This document shows positions 21,257 to 32,452 of a stretch of DNA of 64,000 nucleotides, piece by piece. Source of the stretch: Cyanobium sp. CZS48M. GTDB lineage: Bacteria; Cyanobacteriota; Cyanobacteriia; PCC-6307; Cyanobiaceae. Position 1 is the stretch's first letter. The number at the start of each line of letters is the position of its first letter. The translations under genes and the position numbers were made by a program. The notes below the pieces were generated by a model. It was not told the origin of the DNA, searched no databases, and worked only from the letters and a program-made list of their open reading frames with translations. Location of the stretch: assembly GCA_030373145.1 (NCBI GenBank), contig JAUCZK010000007.1:49400-113399 (forward strand). The letters are read 5' to 3'.

Positions 21257-23719
21257 TCAGAGCGCTGTGGTCAGAGTCACCAGTTGGCGCAGGCTCTCAC
21301 CGGCAGCCAGGCCAAGGTCCAAGGCTGCAGCGGGCGGGTCCCCGGCGGGCAGGCTTGATGGGTCCAGCCGCTGGCTGCGGTTGTTGCTCGCGACGGCGGC
21401 GATGGTGGTGTCCAGGAACGGCTGGAGGTCGATCAGTTGATCCCTGCGCTCGAGAAACTGCAGACCGATTTGGCCCAGATCGCCCCGTTGGCACGGCCGC
21501 AGGCTGGCCACCGCCAGCCGTTTGATCAATCCCAGCTGGCTGGCGAGCAGCACCTCTCCTCCATCCGCCACACAGGCTGCTCCCACGATGGTTTCTCCCG
21601 GCAGCAGGCGCAGCAGGGTCGGACCCTGGGCGGCTCGCCCCAGCACCGGCAGGGTCGTCTCGTTGACATCAAGGCGCAGCAGTCGGCCGGAACTGCTGCC
21701 CACCACAAGACTCGTGCCGTCGCAACAGGGCACCACGCGGGTGAGGCTGACCCCCTCCTTGAGTTTCAGCACGGTCGCGGCACGGCCGGAGAGTTCGCTG
21801 AACGCCTCCACCGGCAGCCGTTTGAAGCGGCCGTCGCTGCTGAGTAGACCCAGGGTTCCCGTTGCGTTCTGCGGCAGGGGCAGCACCTCCACGATCGGAT
21901 CGCCCAGCAGGCTCTCGGGTAGGAATTTGTCCAGGGAACCGGGCTGCTGGGCGGCGAATTCCCAGCGCAGCATGGCCACCCGGCCACTGGCGCTGAAGGC
22001 CAGCAGGGATGGTTTCATCGTCACCGGCAGGATCAGGCGCGCCGGGGAGGGATGCTCCCCCAGCGGTGCCGCTTCATCGAGGTGCAGACGCCCCAGCGCC
22101 TGGGGGGTCACGATCCGCACGACCCCATCGGCCTGGATCAGCAGCCGTCCATCTCCGGGCAGGGCCTCGAGCGCCTGCTGACGCTGCAATTCCGTGTTGG
22201 GCCGCACCGCTGCCGCCCGCTGGGCCACCAGGTCGTCGCCGCCGGCCACCAGCCGGGTGCGGCGGGGGGTGGAGTAGCGCTTTTTGAGGGCCTTGAGTTC
22301 GGCCACCATCGACTCGAGCAGGGCCGCACGATCGTCGAGCAGGTGGCGCAGGCGCACCCGTTCCTCCATCAGCTCCAGCGATTCCTTGCGCAGCCCGTCC
22401 TGCTCCAGGCTGGTGAGCCGCCGAAGGGGCATCGCCAGCACGGCATCGGCCTGGCGTTCGCTCAGATCGAAGTGCACCTGCAGGCTCGCCCTGGCGCTGG
22501 CGGCGTCGCTGGCCGCCTGGATCCGCTCGATCACTTCCGGCAAGGCATCGAGGGCACGGATCAGGCCCTCCACCACCTCCAGCCGGTCTTCGGTGCGCCG
22601 CAGGGCATGGCTGGTGCGGCGGATGAGGGTGTGCTCCCGATACTCCAGGAAGTGGTTGAGCATCTGGCGCAGGCTGAGCTGCTGGGGCTGGCCGTTCACC
22701 AGGGCCAGCAGGATCGCGCCGAAATTGCTCTGCAGGGAGGTGCGCCGTTGCAGGTCGGTGAGCACCTTGCTGGCCTCGGCATCGCGGCGCAGCTCGATCA
22801 CCACCCGCATCCCTTCCCGGTCGCTCTCGTCGCGGATGTCGGCGATGCCGCCGATCTTGCCGTCGTTCACCTGGTCGGCCAGCTTCTCGATCCAGCCCGC
22901 CTTGCTCAGTTGATAGGGCAACTCGGTGACCACCACGGCGCTGCGCCGGTGCCGGCCCTTACCAGGCTGCACCTCCTCGATGTGGGCGATGCCGCGCATG
23001 GGGATGCTGCCGCGCCCCTGCAGGTAGGTGTCGCGCACGCCGCTGCCCACCAGCACCTCGCCACCGGTGGGGAAGTCGGGGCCGGGCACCAGTTGCAGCA
23101 GCTTGTCGTCGGCCAGCTCCGGCTTGCGGATCAGGGCGATCAGGGCCTCCACCACCTCCCCCAGGTTGTGGGGGGGAATGCTGGTGGCCATGCCGACGGC
23201 GATGCCCGAGCAACCGTTCAGCAGCAGGAAGGGCAGCTGGGCCGGCAGCACGGTGGGCTCCTGCTGGGAGCCATCGAAGTTGGAGGTGAAATCAACGGTG
23301 TCGTTGCCGATTTCATCCAGCAGCGCCTGATGGGCGATCGGCGCCAGCCGGGTTTCGGTGTAGCGCATGGCGGCCGGTGGGTCGTCGTCGACCGAGCCGA
23401 AGTTGCCGTGGCCATCCAGCAGCGGATGGCGACTGGCGAAGGTCTGCACCTGGCGCACCAGAGCGTCGTAGACCGCCTGGTCGCCATGGGGGTGATATTT
23501 GCCGAGCACATCGCCCACCACCCGGGCGCATTTGCGGTAGGGCCGATCCGGGGTCAGCCCCAGTTCATGCATCGCGAACAGGATGCGCCGCTGCACGGGC
23601 TTAAGGCCATCGCGCACATCCGGCAGGGCGCGGCCCACGATCACGCTCATGGCGTACTCGAGGTACGAACGCTGCATCTCCTGATGCAGGGCGATCGGCT
23701 GGATGCGCTCCTCGGCCAT
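21257..23719 (-). CDS. Type IIA topoisomerase A subunit (GyrA/ParC family)
   Basis: An 820-residue DNA cleavage-rejoining subunit. The N-terminal half carries [19 protein letters not shown], the [17 protein letters not shown] helix and the active-site tyrosine in AMRYTE near residue 120. The C-terminal half is a beta-pinwheel. I do not find a QRRGGKG-type GyrA box, which gyrase needs to wrap DNA, so this may be the ParC-like paralogue that picocyanobacteria keep beside purF. It is convergent with purF; 73 bp lie between the stops. Confidence 0.9.
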   Translation of the reverse strand: MAEERIQPIALHQEMQRSYLEYAMSVIVGRALPDVRDGLKPVQRRILFAMHELGLTPDRPYRKCARVVGDVLGKYHPHGDQAVYDALVRQVQTFASRHPLLDGHGNFGSVDDDPPAAMRYTETRLAPIAHQALLDEIGNDTVDFTSNFDGSQQEPTVLPAQLPFLLLNGCSGIAVGMATSIPPHNLGEVVEALIALIRKPELADDKLLQLVPGPDFPTGGEVLVGSGVRDTYLQGRGSIPMRGIAHIEEVQPGKGRHRRSAVVVTELPYQLSKAGWIEKLADQVNDGKIGGIADIRDESDREGMRVVIELRRDAEASKVLTDLQRRTSLQSNFGAILLALVNGQPQQLSLRQMLNHFLEYREHTLIRRTSHALRRTEDRLEVVEGLIRALDALPEVIERIQAASDAASARASLQVHFDLSERQADAVLAMPLRRLTSLEQDGLRKESLELMEERVRLRHLLDDRAALLESMVAELKALKKRYSTPRRTRLVAGGDDLVAQRAAAVRPNTELQRQQALEALPGDGRLLIQADGVVRIVTPQALGRLHLDEAAPLGEHPSPARLILPVTMKPSLLAFSASGRVAMLRWEFAAQQPGSLDKFLPESLLGDPIVEVLPLPQNATGTLGLLSSDGRFKRLPVEAFSELSGRAATVLKLKEGVSLTRVVPCCDGTSLVVGSSSGRLLRLDVNETTLPVLGRAAQGPTLLRLLPGETIVGAACVADGGEVLLASQLGLIKRLAVASLRPCQRGDLGQIGLQFLERRDQLIDLQPFLDTTIAAVASNNRSQRLDPSSLPAGDPPAAALDLGLAAGESLRQLVTLTTAL

Positions 23720-23795
23720 CCGGTTCTGAGGTCCCAGGGCGGAAGGCGCTCAGCCTACAGATCCTCTCTGGGATGGCCCCATCCAGTGCCTGGCC

Positions 23796-24716
23796 TCACT
23801 CGCCCCCGGGGTCTTCCCCTTCGCTCGTGCCGGTGGCGTTGGCATTGGCGCGGTCGGTGGCGGCCTTGATCGCCGGGTTCTCCAGCAGCAGGCGGGTGCT
23901 GCTGCGCAGCTTCGGGCCCCAGAGCTGCTCCTTCTGGTAGGCCTCCAGCACGTAGTTGGGCTCGATCGCCAGGGCCTGGCTGGCCATCTCCAGGGCTTCC
24001 TTCTGGTCCCCGGCTCGGGCATTCAACGCCGCTGCCAGGGCGAGCAGCGGTTCAGCGGCCTTGGGGTTGATCTCCAGCGCCCGGCGCCAGCGGCGGATGG
24101 CGTCGTCGTTGCGGCCGAGCTCGAACAGCACCAGCCCCTGGTTGTTGATGGCCTCCCAGAAATCCTTGCGCAGACTCGAGGCCCGCTCAAACGACCCCAG
24201 GGCCGCCTGGGGATTGTTCAGCAGCAGATGGGCATTGCCCAGATCAAAGTGGGCGCCGGGATTCTTGCCCTCGAACTTCAGTCCGGTCTCCAGCAGACCG
24301 ACGGCCTGGCCGGGCTGGCCATCCCTCAGGGCCAGGGAACCCTCCGCGAACCAGATGCCGGCATTGCGCGGATCGAGCTGCTTGGCGCGCGCCAGCGACT
24401 GAGCGGCGGGCTTGATCTGGTTGCTGCGCAGCTGCGCTTCCGCCAGCAGCACCCAGCCACGGGGGTCGTTGGGCAAGAGCTGCACCGTCAGGCCCGCCAG
24501 CCGGGCGGCGTCATCGGCTTGTCCCAGCCGCAGCAAGCGCGTGGCCGCCTGGGCGATGCCCAGCCCCGCCGCCTCCAGTTCCTCCCCCTTGGGCACAAAG
24601 ACGTAAGGCACCAGGGCCTGCGCCGAAGCAGCCGGGCCGATCGCCAGCGCCAGGGAAAGGGGGGCCGTCGCCAGACATTTCAACCAGCGCGCAGCCATTC
24701 CAGCGTCTCGATCCAT
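23796..24716 (-). CDS. Exported TPR-repeat protein
   Basis: A 306-residue protein with a basic start and hydrophobic stretch (about residues 10-33, ending near ASAQA), consistent with a signal peptide. About six tetratricopeptide-like units follow, from residue 60 on, with repeated alanine/leucine spacing and motifs such as NNPQAALGSFERA and GRNDDAIRRWRRAL. TPRs mediate protein-protein contacts; in the same slot other picocyanobacteria carry a TPR protein. It begins 8 bp after the queG stop, so it is likely co-transcribed. Partner unknown. Confidence 0.82.
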   Translation of the reverse strand: MDRDAGMAARWLKCLATAPLSLALAIGPAASAQALVPYVFVPKGEELEAAGLGIAQAATRLLRLGQADDAARLAGLTVQLLPNDPRGWVLLAEAQLRSNQIKPAAQSLARAKQLDPRNAGIWFAEGSLALRDGQPGQAVGLLETGLKFEGKNPGAHFDLGNAHLLLNNPQAALGSFERASSLRKDFWEAINNQGLVLFELGRNDDAIRRWRRALEINPKAAEPLLALAAALNARAGDQKEALEMASQALAIEPNYVLEAYQKEQLWGPKLRSSTRLLLENPAIKAATDRANANATGTSEGEDPGGE

Positions 24717-24724
24717 GGCTCAGC

Positions 24725-25723
24725 CTAGGGGTCTGCTTCTGGGGTCCTGGCCTGGGCCGACCGCAGATTGCGCCGCCACATCCAGGGCTTGATCCGGCGC
24801 AGGGCTGACCCCCGCAGCCGCTCATCCCAATCGGCATCACTCCAGCCAAGGGCTTCGTCGGCCCGCAGGTTCAGCAGCCAGTCCCTGGGCTTCAGGTCGG
24901 GATCCTCCGAGCTGGGCAGGGGCTGCCGGTTCCAGGGGCAGACGTCCTGGCAGATGTCGCAGCCGGCCACCCAAGGGCCCATGGCCGCAGCCATGGCGGC
25001 GGGAAGGGTCTCGTCTCGGTTCTCGATCGTGTGATATGCCAGGCAGCGGTTGGCATCCACCACAAAGGGCTCGCTGATGGCGCCGGTGGGGCAGGCTTCG
25101 AGGCAGCGGCTGCAGGAGCCGCAGAGGGGTTCAGAGGGCGCATCGCCCGGGAGATCGACGGTGGTGAGCAGATGGCCGATCAGCATCCACGACCCCCGGC
25201 GGGGATGGATCAGGTTGCCGTTCTTGCCGATCCAGCCCAGACCCGCCTGCTCGGCCCAGGCCTTGTCCAACAGGGGAGCGCTGTCCACGCAGGCCCGCCA
25301 GCCCACGCCGGGGCACTGCTCCTCCAGCCAGCGCCCCAGCCGGCGCAGGCGCCCATCGATCACCCGGTGGTAATCCCTGCCCCAGCCATAGCGGGCGACG
25401 GCCAGGCTGCCCGGCGCTCGCTTGGTGGCCACGTGATAGTTCAAGCCCACTGCCAGCAGGCTGCGCGCACCCGGCAGCAGGCTGCTGATCTGGCGGCGGC
25501 GGGGATCGGCCATCCAGGCCATGCCCGCCTGGTGACCGGCCTCCAGCCAACGCTCCAGCGCCGCATGGCGCAGGGGCATCCGCTCATCTCCCGGCAGGGC
25601 GGCCAGGCCCACCGGCTCAAATCCCTGGGCCCTGGCCTGGTCCTTGAGCGCAGCCGCCAGCTCCTGCAGGCGGCGCTCCGAGCCGGCCGACGGGGCCGGT
25701 TGCTGGGGATGGCCTGAACTCAC
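24725..25723 (-). CDS. queG: Epoxyqueuosine reductase
   Basis: QueG reduces epoxyqueuosine to queuosine in the wobble position of certain tRNAs, using a cobalamin and two 4Fe-4S clusters. The 332-residue product has both ferredoxin-like cysteine sets, CGSCSRCLEACPTGAI near residues 195-210 and CDICQDVCPWNR near 254-265. The IGKNG and WMLIGHLL blocks of the family are also present. It is divergent from the membrane protein gene at 25759, with 35 bp between starts. Confidence 0.95.
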   Translation of the reverse strand: MSSGHPQQPAPSAGSERRLQELAAALKDQARAQGFEPVGLAALPGDERMPLRHAALERWLEAGHQAGMAWMADPRRRQISSLLPGARSLLAVGLNYHVATKRAPGSLAVARYGWGRDYHRVIDGRLRRLGRWLEEQCPGVGWRACVDSAPLLDKAWAEQAGLGWIGKNGNLIHPRRGSWMLIGHLLTTVDLPGDAPSEPLCGSCSRCLEACPTGAISEPFVVDANRCLAYHTIENRDETLPAAMAAAMGPWVAGCDICQDVCPWNRQPLPSSEDPDLKPRDWLLNLRADEALGWSDADWDERLRGSALRRIKPWMWRRNLRSAQARTPEADP

Positions 25724-25758
25724 CCGTACAGTGATTTCTGCTTGATCGCCATCCTGCT

Positions 25759-26406
25759 GTGACCTTTGCCTCCACTGGCCGTCTTGGCTATCTCCTGCGC
25801 TGGCTCGGCCTCACCCTCGTCGTGCTGCTGGGGCTGCAACTGGCGGCGGTGGTGTCCGCCTGGAGCTGGCAGGAGGAGGCCTTCCGCCAGATGGTGATCG
25901 AGCGTCTGATCACCCAGTCGCCGATGGCCCTGGTGGGCCTGTTGCTGGCCCTGTTCGGCTCTCGCCTGGATCAGACCGACTCCCGCACCCCCCTGCGCTG
26001 GCTGGTGGCGGCCCTGGCGGCCCTGCTGGCCATTGGCCTGGCGGTGTCGGTGCCAGTGGCCATCAGCGGCGATGGCGTGCTGACCGCCAAGACCGAGCAG
26101 ACCCTCACCGCCCAGCGCAGCCAGCTGGAGATGGCCAAGCAGCAGAGCCAGAATCCCCAGGTGCTGGAGCAGCTGGTGCGCCAGGCCGAACAGTCGGGGC
26201 AGGTGCCTCCCCAGGCCACCCAGGAGCAGAAACAGCAGGCCGCCCGCGGCTTCATTGACCGCCAGCTCCAGCAGATGGAGCAGCAGTTCCAGGAAGCGGA
26301 GCGGGCCCAGGGTCTGGCGGTGAACCAGCGCCGCTTTGCCGGCACCGGTTCGGCCGCGGTGCTGGCCGTGGCCTTCACCCTGCTGGCCCTGGCCGCTCTG
26401 CTTTGA
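25759..26406 (+). CDS. HpsJ-like membrane protein
   Basis: A 215-residue protein starting at GTG 25759. Four hydrophobic segments are visible: about residues 13-32, 52-68, 76-96 and 196-214. Between the last two lies a Gln/Glu-rich amphipathic helix (about residues 105-195), probably a coiled coil. This fits the HpsJ family, first named from hormogonium polysaccharide genes of filamentous cyanobacteria but found in unicellular ones. Function here unknown. It precedes DUF502 by 91 bp. Confidence 0.62.
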   Translation: MTFASTGRLGYLLRWLGLTLVVLLGLQLAAVVSAWSWQEEAFRQMVIERLITQSPMALVGLLLALFGSRLDQTDSRTPLRWLVAALAALLAIGLAVSVPVAISGDGVLTAKTEQTLTAQRSQLEMAKQQSQNPQVLEQLVRQAEQSGQVPPQATQEQKQQAARGFIDRQLQQMEQQFQEAERAQGLAVNQRRFAGTGSAAVLAVAFTLLALAALL

Positions 26407-26497
26407 ATGTCCCCAGCCACCCCTGGAACTGCTGCCGGCCCGGGCGGCTGGCTAGGTTGCTCTGAGCAATCCGAAAACCGGACAACCGAGACCATCG

Positions 26498-27250
26498 TTG
26501 GTGCAGTCGAGCCCCAGACCTGATCAACCGTTGGGGACCCGGCTGCAGCAGGACCTCAAGAACGATCTGATCGCCGGTCTGCTGGTGGTCATTCCCCTGG
26601 CCACCACCATCTGGCTGGCCACCACGGTGAGCCGCTTCGTGCTGGCTTTTCTCACCTCGATTCCCAAGCAGTTCAATCCGTTCAATACTCTCAATCCACT
26701 CCTGCAGGAGTTGATCAACCTGGGGGTGGGGTTGCTGGTTCCCCTGCTGGGAATCCTGCTGATCGGCCTGATGGCACGCAACATTGTCGGTCGCTGGCTT
26801 CTGGATTTCGGCGAGGGAACCCTCCAGCGCATTCCCCTGGCGGGCTCGGTCTACAAGACCCTCAAGCAACTGCTGGAAACCGTGTTCCGCGACAATTCCA
26901 CCCGCTTCCGCCGGGTGGTGCTGGTGGAATATCCACGCAAGGGACTGTTTGCCCTTGGTTTCGTCACCGGAGTGCTGGGCAATGTGATGCAGGGGGGCTT
27001 CGATCAGCCGATGCTGAGTGTGTTCATCCCCACGGCTCCCAACCCCACCACCGGCTGGTACGCCGTGGTGCCGGAAACCGCGGTCCGCGATCTGGACCTC
27101 TCGGTGGAGGATGCCTTCCGCACGATCATCTCCGCCGGGATCGTCAGCCCTGATGATGAGCGTGAAACCCCCGCCAGTCGCAGTTTTTCCAGCCTGCTGG
27201 CCCAGCTGCGCGCTCCCGTTTTCTCCTCCGTTCCGCCCAACAAGTCCTGA
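26498..27250 (+). CDS. DUF502 family membrane protein
   Basis: A 250-residue protein of the DUF502 (COG2928) type. Two transmembrane segments lie near residues 25-55 and 70-92. The conserved core KTLKQLLETVF, RRVVLVEYPRKGLFALGFVTG and the TAPNPTTGWYAVVPE block are present. Plant homologues (LIKE COV) are known; the bacterial role is unknown. The first start is TTG 26498. It is followed after 29 bp by nusB. Confidence 0.88.
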   Translation: MVQSSPRPDQPLGTRLQQDLKNDLIAGLLVVIPLATTIWLATTVSRFVLAFLTSIPKQFNPFNTLNPLLQELINLGVGLLVPLLGILLIGLMARNIVGRWLLDFGEGTLQRIPLAGSVYKTLKQLLETVFRDNSTRFRRVVLVEYPRKGLFALGFVTGVLGNVMQGGFDQPMLSVFIPTAPNPTTGWYAVVPETAVRDLDLSVEDAFRTIISAGIVSPDDERETPASRSFSSLLAQLRAPVFSSVPPNKS

Positions 27251-27279
27251 TCCGCGGCCTGCCACCCTCGCCCCACCTG

Positions 27280-27894
27280 ATGTCGAGTCGATCCGTCTCC
27301 CGAGAACTGGCCCTGCTGATGCTGGGCCAGGTCAATGACCGTGTGCCCCCGGCTGATCTGCCGCTTGAAACCCTGTTGCAGCAGGCCCTCGCCAGCCTGG
27401 CCCAGCATGTGCGCGAGGCCCTCGACAACTCCGAGCTCGATCTGCAGCAGGCGCAGCAACACTTGCTGGAGAGCGAGCTGATCGATGGGGCCGAGCAGAT
27501 GCCCCGGGTGCGGGATCTGCTGCAGCGGGGCCTGACCCATGCCGAGCAGGCCCTCAACCGACTTTCGGCCAGCCTGGAGTTGCCGCGTCTGCTGATGCTC
27601 GCTGACCAGGTCGAGATCCGCGAGGGGGCGATCGCCCGCACCCGCGCCGTGCTGCAGGAGCGCGAGACGTTGGATTCCCGGCTTGATGGGGTGATGGAGG
27701 GCTGGCGCCTCGGCCGCTTGCCCCGCATCGACCGCGACATCCTGCGATTGGCGGCCGTGGATCTGCACACGTTTGGAACCCCCGCTCCGGTGGCCTGCAA
27801 CGAGGCGGTGGAGCTGGCCAATCGCTATAGCGATGAACAGGGCCGCCGGATGATCAACGGCATCCTGCGCCGCCTCACCACCTCCGTCTCCTGA
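27280..27894 (+). CDS. nusB: Transcription antitermination factor NusB
   Basis: NusB binds NusE/S10 and boxA RNA in rRNA antitermination. The 204-residue product starts SSRSVSRELALLMLGQV and ends with the family block LPRIDRDILRLAAVDL and PAPVACNEAVELANRYSDEQ..RMINGILRRL. It is longer than E. coli NusB because of an N-terminal helical stretch, usual in cyanobacteria. ftsY begins 6 bp later, so the two are co-transcribed. Confidence 0.95.
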   Translation: MSSRSVSRELALLMLGQVNDRVPPADLPLETLLQQALASLAQHVREALDNSELDLQQAQQHLLESELIDGAEQMPRVRDLLQRGLTHAEQALNRLSASLELPRLLMLADQVEIREGAIARTRAVLQERETLDSRLDGVMEGWRLGRLPRIDRDILRLAAVDLHTFGTPAPVACNEAVELANRYSDEQGRRMINGILRRLTTSVS

Positions 27895-27900
27895 GCCACC

Positions 27901-29499
27901 ATGGTCTTCGACTGGTTCCGGCGGCGCACGACCAGCAGCGAGCCGGCGGCTGACCTTGCAGCGGCCACCCAGGCTGGCGACCAGACGTCTGATGGCAAGT
28001 CGTCTGATGGCAAGGCCGAAAGCCGTGCTGTCCCCGCGCCAGAGCCGCCAGCATCAACGTCAGCTGCGCCAGCCTCTCCGGCGGCTGAGCCCTCACCCCA
28101 GCCGGCTGCCCAGTCCTCTGACTCCGCTGCCGCTGTCGACCAGGACGCGCTGGACTGGGCCCGCCAGGCCTATGCCCGCCTCAAGGCGGAGCAGGAGCGC
28201 AGCCAGCAGGCGGCTGAAGCCCAGGCCGCTGCTCAGGCCACTGATCCGCCGCCGGAGCTCGTTGTGGCCCTTGTGCCCCAACCACAACCCGCCGCCGCTA
28301 CGGAGCCGGAGACAACCTCCGAGCAGCCTGCTGAACCTGAGGCGCCTCGCCCCGCTGGCCCCTCCCTGCTGGAGCTGGCCGCGGCCAGCCGGGCCGAGCG
28401 TCAGCAGACCGTGGTGGCCCCCAGCACGGTCCCCGAGCCCCAGGCCCGGCCCACGGCTCCCCCCAGCGAGGAGGCCAGCCCCCAGCTGGGCTCCTTCGAT
28501 GCCGACTTCACCTGGTCCGCCGAGGTGCTCGCGGCCCAGGGCCGGAGCGTCGATCAGGTGTCGCTTGAGGAGATCGACTGGCTCAGCCGCCTGCGCCGCG
28601 GCATGGAGAAGACCCGCCGCGGCCTGGTCACCCAGCTGCTCGACAACCTCGGCGACGATCCCCTCACCCCGGAGGTGCTCGACTATCTCGAAACCAGCCT
28701 GCTGCGCGCCGATGTGGGCGTGCAGGCCACCGACCATGTGCTCGAAGCCCTGCGCCGGCGCCTGAACGAAGAGGTGGTGGAGCCGGCGGAAGGTCTTCGC
28801 TTTCTCAAGGAGCAGCTGCGCGGCCTGCTGGACACACCGATCACGGCCAGCGGCGAGCCGCTGCTGGCCCCCCGGCGCGATCGGCTCAACGTCTGGCTGC
28901 TGGTGGGGGTGAATGGGGTGGGCAAGACCACCACCCTGGGCAAGCTGGCCAACCTGGCGGTGCGCAGCGGCTACAGCTGCCTGATCGCCGCCGCCGACAC
29001 CTTCCGCGCCGCCGCCGTGCAGCAGGTCAGCGTCTGGGGCGAGCGCAGCGGTGTGCCGGTGATCGCCAACCCCAGCGCCAATGCCGATCCGGCTGCCGTT
29101 GTGTACGACGCCATCGGCGCGGCCCGCTCCAAGGGCACCGAGCTGGTGCTGGTGGACACCGCCGGCCGGCTGCAGACCAAGCACAACCTGATGGAGGAAC
29201 TGAGCAAGGTGCGGCGCATCATCGACAAGCTGGCTCCGGAGGCGGCGGTGGAATCGCTCCTGGTGCTCGACGCCAGCCAGGGGCAGAACGGCCTGCGCCA
29301 GGCGATGGCCTTCGCCAGCGCCGCCGGCCTGACCGGGGTGGTGCTCACCAAGCTCGATGGCAGTGCCCGGGGGGGCGTCGCCCTGGCGGTGGCCTCCGAA
29401 GCCGGCCTACCCATTCGCTTCATCGGCGCCGGCGAGGGCATCCGTGACCTGCGGCCCTTCAACAGCTTTGAGTTCGTCGAGGCGCTGCTCTCCAGCTGA
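27901..29499 (+). CDS. ftsY: Signal recognition particle receptor FtsY
   Basis: FtsY is the GTPase that docks SRP-ribosome complexes at the membrane. The 532-residue product has a long acidic, Ala/Pro/Gln-rich N-terminal A domain (about residues 10-215), then the NG domain. GTPase motifs: GVNGVGKTTTLGKLA near 338, AADTFRAAAVQQ near 362, VDTAGRLQTK near 418, and TKLDGSARGG near 480. ATG 27901 follows nusB by 6 bp. Confidence 0.97.
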   Translation: MVFDWFRRRTTSSEPAADLAAATQAGDQTSDGKSSDGKAESRAVPAPEPPASTSAAPASPAAEPSPQPAAQSSDSAAAVDQDALDWARQAYARLKAEQERSQQAAEAQAAAQATDPPPELVVALVPQPQPAAATEPETTSEQPAEPEAPRPAGPSLLELAAASRAERQQTVVAPSTVPEPQARPTAPPSEEASPQLGSFDADFTWSAEVLAAQGRSVDQVSLEEIDWLSRLRRGMEKTRRGLVTQLLDNLGDDPLTPEVLDYLETSLLRADVGVQATDHVLEALRRRLNEEVVEPAEGLRFLKEQLRGLLDTPITASGEPLLAPRRDRLNVWLLVGVNGVGKTTTLGKLANLAVRSGYSCLIAAADTFRAAAVQQVSVWGERSGVPVIANPSANADPAAVVYDAIGAARSKGTELVLVDTAGRLQTKHNLMEELSKVRRIIDKLAPEAAVESLLVLDASQGQNGLRQAMAFASAAGLTGVVLTKLDGSARGGVALAVASEAGLPIRFIGAGEGIRDLRPFNSFEFVEALLSS

Positions 29500-29575
29500 G
29501 CGGCTGGTCGCGAGGAATCCTGCTACCGTTCGACCCCTGCTGCAGCCTGTTTCGAGCCGCAGGCCGCCAGCTCGC

Positions 29576-30940
29576 GTGCCCCTGCCACCGCCCCGGCCCC
29601 ATCAGGCCCTCACGGCATCGGCTTCCCTGCGGCAACTGCTTGACAGCCTCAGCCGGGAGCAACGGCGCAACCAGGAGCTGCTGGCTTCCCTGGGCTTCGC
29701 CCTGCGCAGCTTCACCAACTTGAACCGCTTCCTGGAGCTGGTTCCCCTGGTGTCCTCCCGCCTGGTGGGTGCCGAGGCCGGTCTGCTGGTGGTGTTTCAC
29801 CCCGACGGTCGCCTCTGGCGGGAGCACACCCAGGCCAGTCCCGTGGCCCGCAGCGCTGAACTGGTGCGGCTGCTGGGGGAGCTGGATCTGCCCGCCGGCC
29901 TGGCTGACGAGGAGGAGGTCTCCCAGCTGGACCTGCAGGTGCGCCGTCTGCTGGGGGAGGTGCAGCTGTTCGGCACCTCCGTGGTGGCCCGCAACCGTGC
30001 CCGCGGACGCCTCTACGTCTTCGGTAGCGCCGAAGGCCTGGCCTGGAGCGATGTCCACCGCCGCCACGTGCAGCTGGTGGCCGACCTCACAGGCGTGGCG
30101 ATCGAAACCGAGCAGCTGCAGGACGATCGCCGCCGCCATGAGCGCCTCGATCGCCAGCTCAACACCGGCGCAGAGATCCAGGCCCAGCTGCTGCCTGACC
30201 AGTGCCCGGTGATCGAGGGGGTGGAGCTGGCCGCCCGCTGCCGCCCGGCCTTTGAGGTGGGGGGCGACTACTACGACTTCATCCCGACCCGGCCCCGGCT
30301 CACGGGACGCCGCCGCGAAACGTCCCGCTGGGCCCTGGTGATGGGCGATGTGATGGGCAAGGGGGTGCCCGCCGGTCTGCTGATGACCCTGCTGCGGGGG
30401 ATGCTGCGGGCCGAGGTGCTCAGCGGCCATGCCCCCGACCGGATCCTGCACGACCTCAACGAACTGGCGCAGGAGGACCTGGCCCATTCCCACCGCTTCG
30501 TCACCCTCTTCTATTCCGACTTCGACCCCCGCAGCCGCCTGCTGCGCTATGCCAACGCCGCCCACAATCCGCCCCTGCTCTGGCGGCACCAGGGCCACGG
30601 GGTGGAGCGGCTCGATGCCCCGGGGCTGCTGATCGGCCTGCAACCGGAGGCCGACTACGGCTGTGAGCGGGTGGTGCTGGAGCCCGGCGATGTGGTGCTC
30701 TATTACACCGATGGGGTTAGTGAGGCGCTCGGCCTCAGCGGTGATCGCTTCGAGGAGGAGCGCCTGCAGCGGCACCTGGGGGAGGCCTGCCGGGCCGGTA
30801 AGGGGGCCCAGGCTGTGCTCGACAGCCTCTTCCAGCGGCTCGATCGTTTCGTGGGTGCTGATCGCCAGCTGAGCGACGATGCCTCGATGGTGGTGCTGAA
30901 GGTGCGCGAGGAGGTGATGCTCCCCTCCCTGCCCGGCTGA
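29576..30940 (+). CDS. GAF-type PP2C (RsbU/SpoIIE-like) phosphatase
   Basis: A 454-residue protein. Residues about 40-190 look like a GAF sensor domain; about 210-445 are a PPM-type SpoIIE/RsbU phosphatase with [19 protein letters not shown] and the metal-binding end [16 protein letters not shown]. Such phosphatases reverse phosphorylation of anti-sigma antagonists in partner-switching. No partner genes are adjacent. GTG 29576 is preferred over in-frame upstream codons, which overlap ftsY. Confidence 0.86.
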   Translation: MPLPPPRPHQALTASASLRQLLDSLSREQRRNQELLASLGFALRSFTNLNRFLELVPLVSSRLVGAEAGLLVVFHPDGRLWREHTQASPVARSAELVRLLGELDLPAGLADEEEVSQLDLQVRRLLGEVQLFGTSVVARNRARGRLYVFGSAEGLAWSDVHRRHVQLVADLTGVAIETEQLQDDRRRHERLDRQLNTGAEIQAQLLPDQCPVIEGVELAARCRPAFEVGGDYYDFIPTRPRLTGRRRETSRWALVMGDVMGKGVPAGLLMTLLRGMLRAEVLSGHAPDRILHDLNELAQEDLAHSHRFVTLFYSDFDPRSRLLRYANAAHNPPLLWRHQGHGVERLDAPGLLIGLQPEADYGCERVVLEPGDVVLYYTDGVSEALGLSGDRFEEERLQRHLGEACRAGKGAQAVLDSLFQRLDRFVGADRQLSDDASMVVLKVREEVMLPSLPG

Positions 30941-31025
30941 GGGCGGCCCCGCGCAAGTCGCCCCGGCAGGGAAATCCCCCAGGCTCGGATGCGAAGCTGA
31001 CCCTTCGCGGCAAGGTTCGGCTTCG

Positions 31026-32452
31026 ATGGCGGCACAGGCTTCCCAACCGGCGCGATGGAGTGACCGTTTCGAGGAAGGGCTCCACCCGGCGATCGAGCGC
31101 TTCAATGCTTCGATCGGCTTCGACATCACCCTGCTGCAGCAGGACCTCGATGCCTCCATCGCCCACGCCCGCATGCTCGGCCGCTGCGGGGTGATCAGCG
31201 TTGTCGAGGCCGACCAGCTGATCGCGGCCCTCGAAACGGTGCGCACCGAGGCGGCCGACGGCCACTTTCGCCCTGGACTTGAAGACGAAGACGTGCACTT
31301 CGCGGTGGAGCACCGCCTGATCGCCCTGATCGGTCCCTTGGGCAAGAAGCTGCACACCGGCCGCAGCCGCAATGACCAGGTCGGCACTGATCTGCGCCTC
31401 TGGCTGCGCCAGGCGATCGACGGCCTCGATGCCGGTCTACGCCGCTTCCAGCAGGCCCTGCTCGACCAGGCGGACAATCACCTGCACACCCTCATTCCCG
31501 GCTACACCCATCTGCAGCGGGCCCAGCCCCTCTCCCTGGCTCACCACCTGCTGGCCTATGTGGAGATGGCCGAACGCGACCGCCAGCGCCTGGCGGATGT
31601 GCGCGGCCGGGTGAACATCTCGCCCCTGGGGGCAGCGGCCCTGGCCGGTACGCCGGTGCCGATCGACCGGCGGCTGACGGCCAATGACCTGGGCTTCGAG
31701 GCGATCTATGCCAACAGCCTCGATGCCGTCAGCGACCGCGACTTCGCCGTGGAGTTCAGCGCCGCCGCCAGCTTGATCCTGGTGCACCTCAGCCGCCTCT
31801 CGGAGGAGGTGATCCTCTGGGCCAGCGAGGAGTTCGGCTTTGTGCGCCTCACCGACCGCTGCGCCACCGGCAGCAGCTTGATGCCCCAGAAGAAGAACCC
31901 CGATGTGCCTGAGCTGGTGCGCGGCAAGGCCGGGCGGGTCTTCGGCCACCTGATGGGCCTGCTGACGATGATCAAGGGGCTTCCCCTGGCCTACAACAAG
32001 GACTTCCAGGAGGACAAGGAGGCCCTTTTCGATGTGGTGCGCACCACCGCGGATTGCCTCGAAGCCATGGCGATCCTGCTGGAGGAGGGCATCCGCTTCC
32101 GGCCCGAGCGGCTGGAGCAGGCCGTGGCGGCTGATTTCTCCAATGCCACCGATGTGGCCGACTACCTGGTGGCCCGGGGGGTGCCCTTCCGCGAGGCCTA
32201 TCAGCTGGTGGGCGGCCTTGTGAAAACCTGCCTCAGCGAGGGGCTGCTGCTCAAGGATCTGCCCCTGGAGCGCTGGCGAGAGCTCCATCCCGCCTTCGAG
32301 GCCGACATCCATGCCGCCATAGAGCCGCGGCAGGTGGTGGCCGCCCGCCGCAGTGAGGGGGGCACGGGCTTTGAGCGGGTGGCCGAGCAGCTCCAGCGCT
32401 GCCGAGAGCGCCTCGGACCGCAACCGCAGCCGGAACCCCAGGCCCCAGCCCC

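Noticed and set aside
22052..23869. A 605-codon + strand frame opposite the GyrA-like gene
   Set aside because: The minus-strand frame encodes a clear topoisomerase; the + frame has shadow composition.
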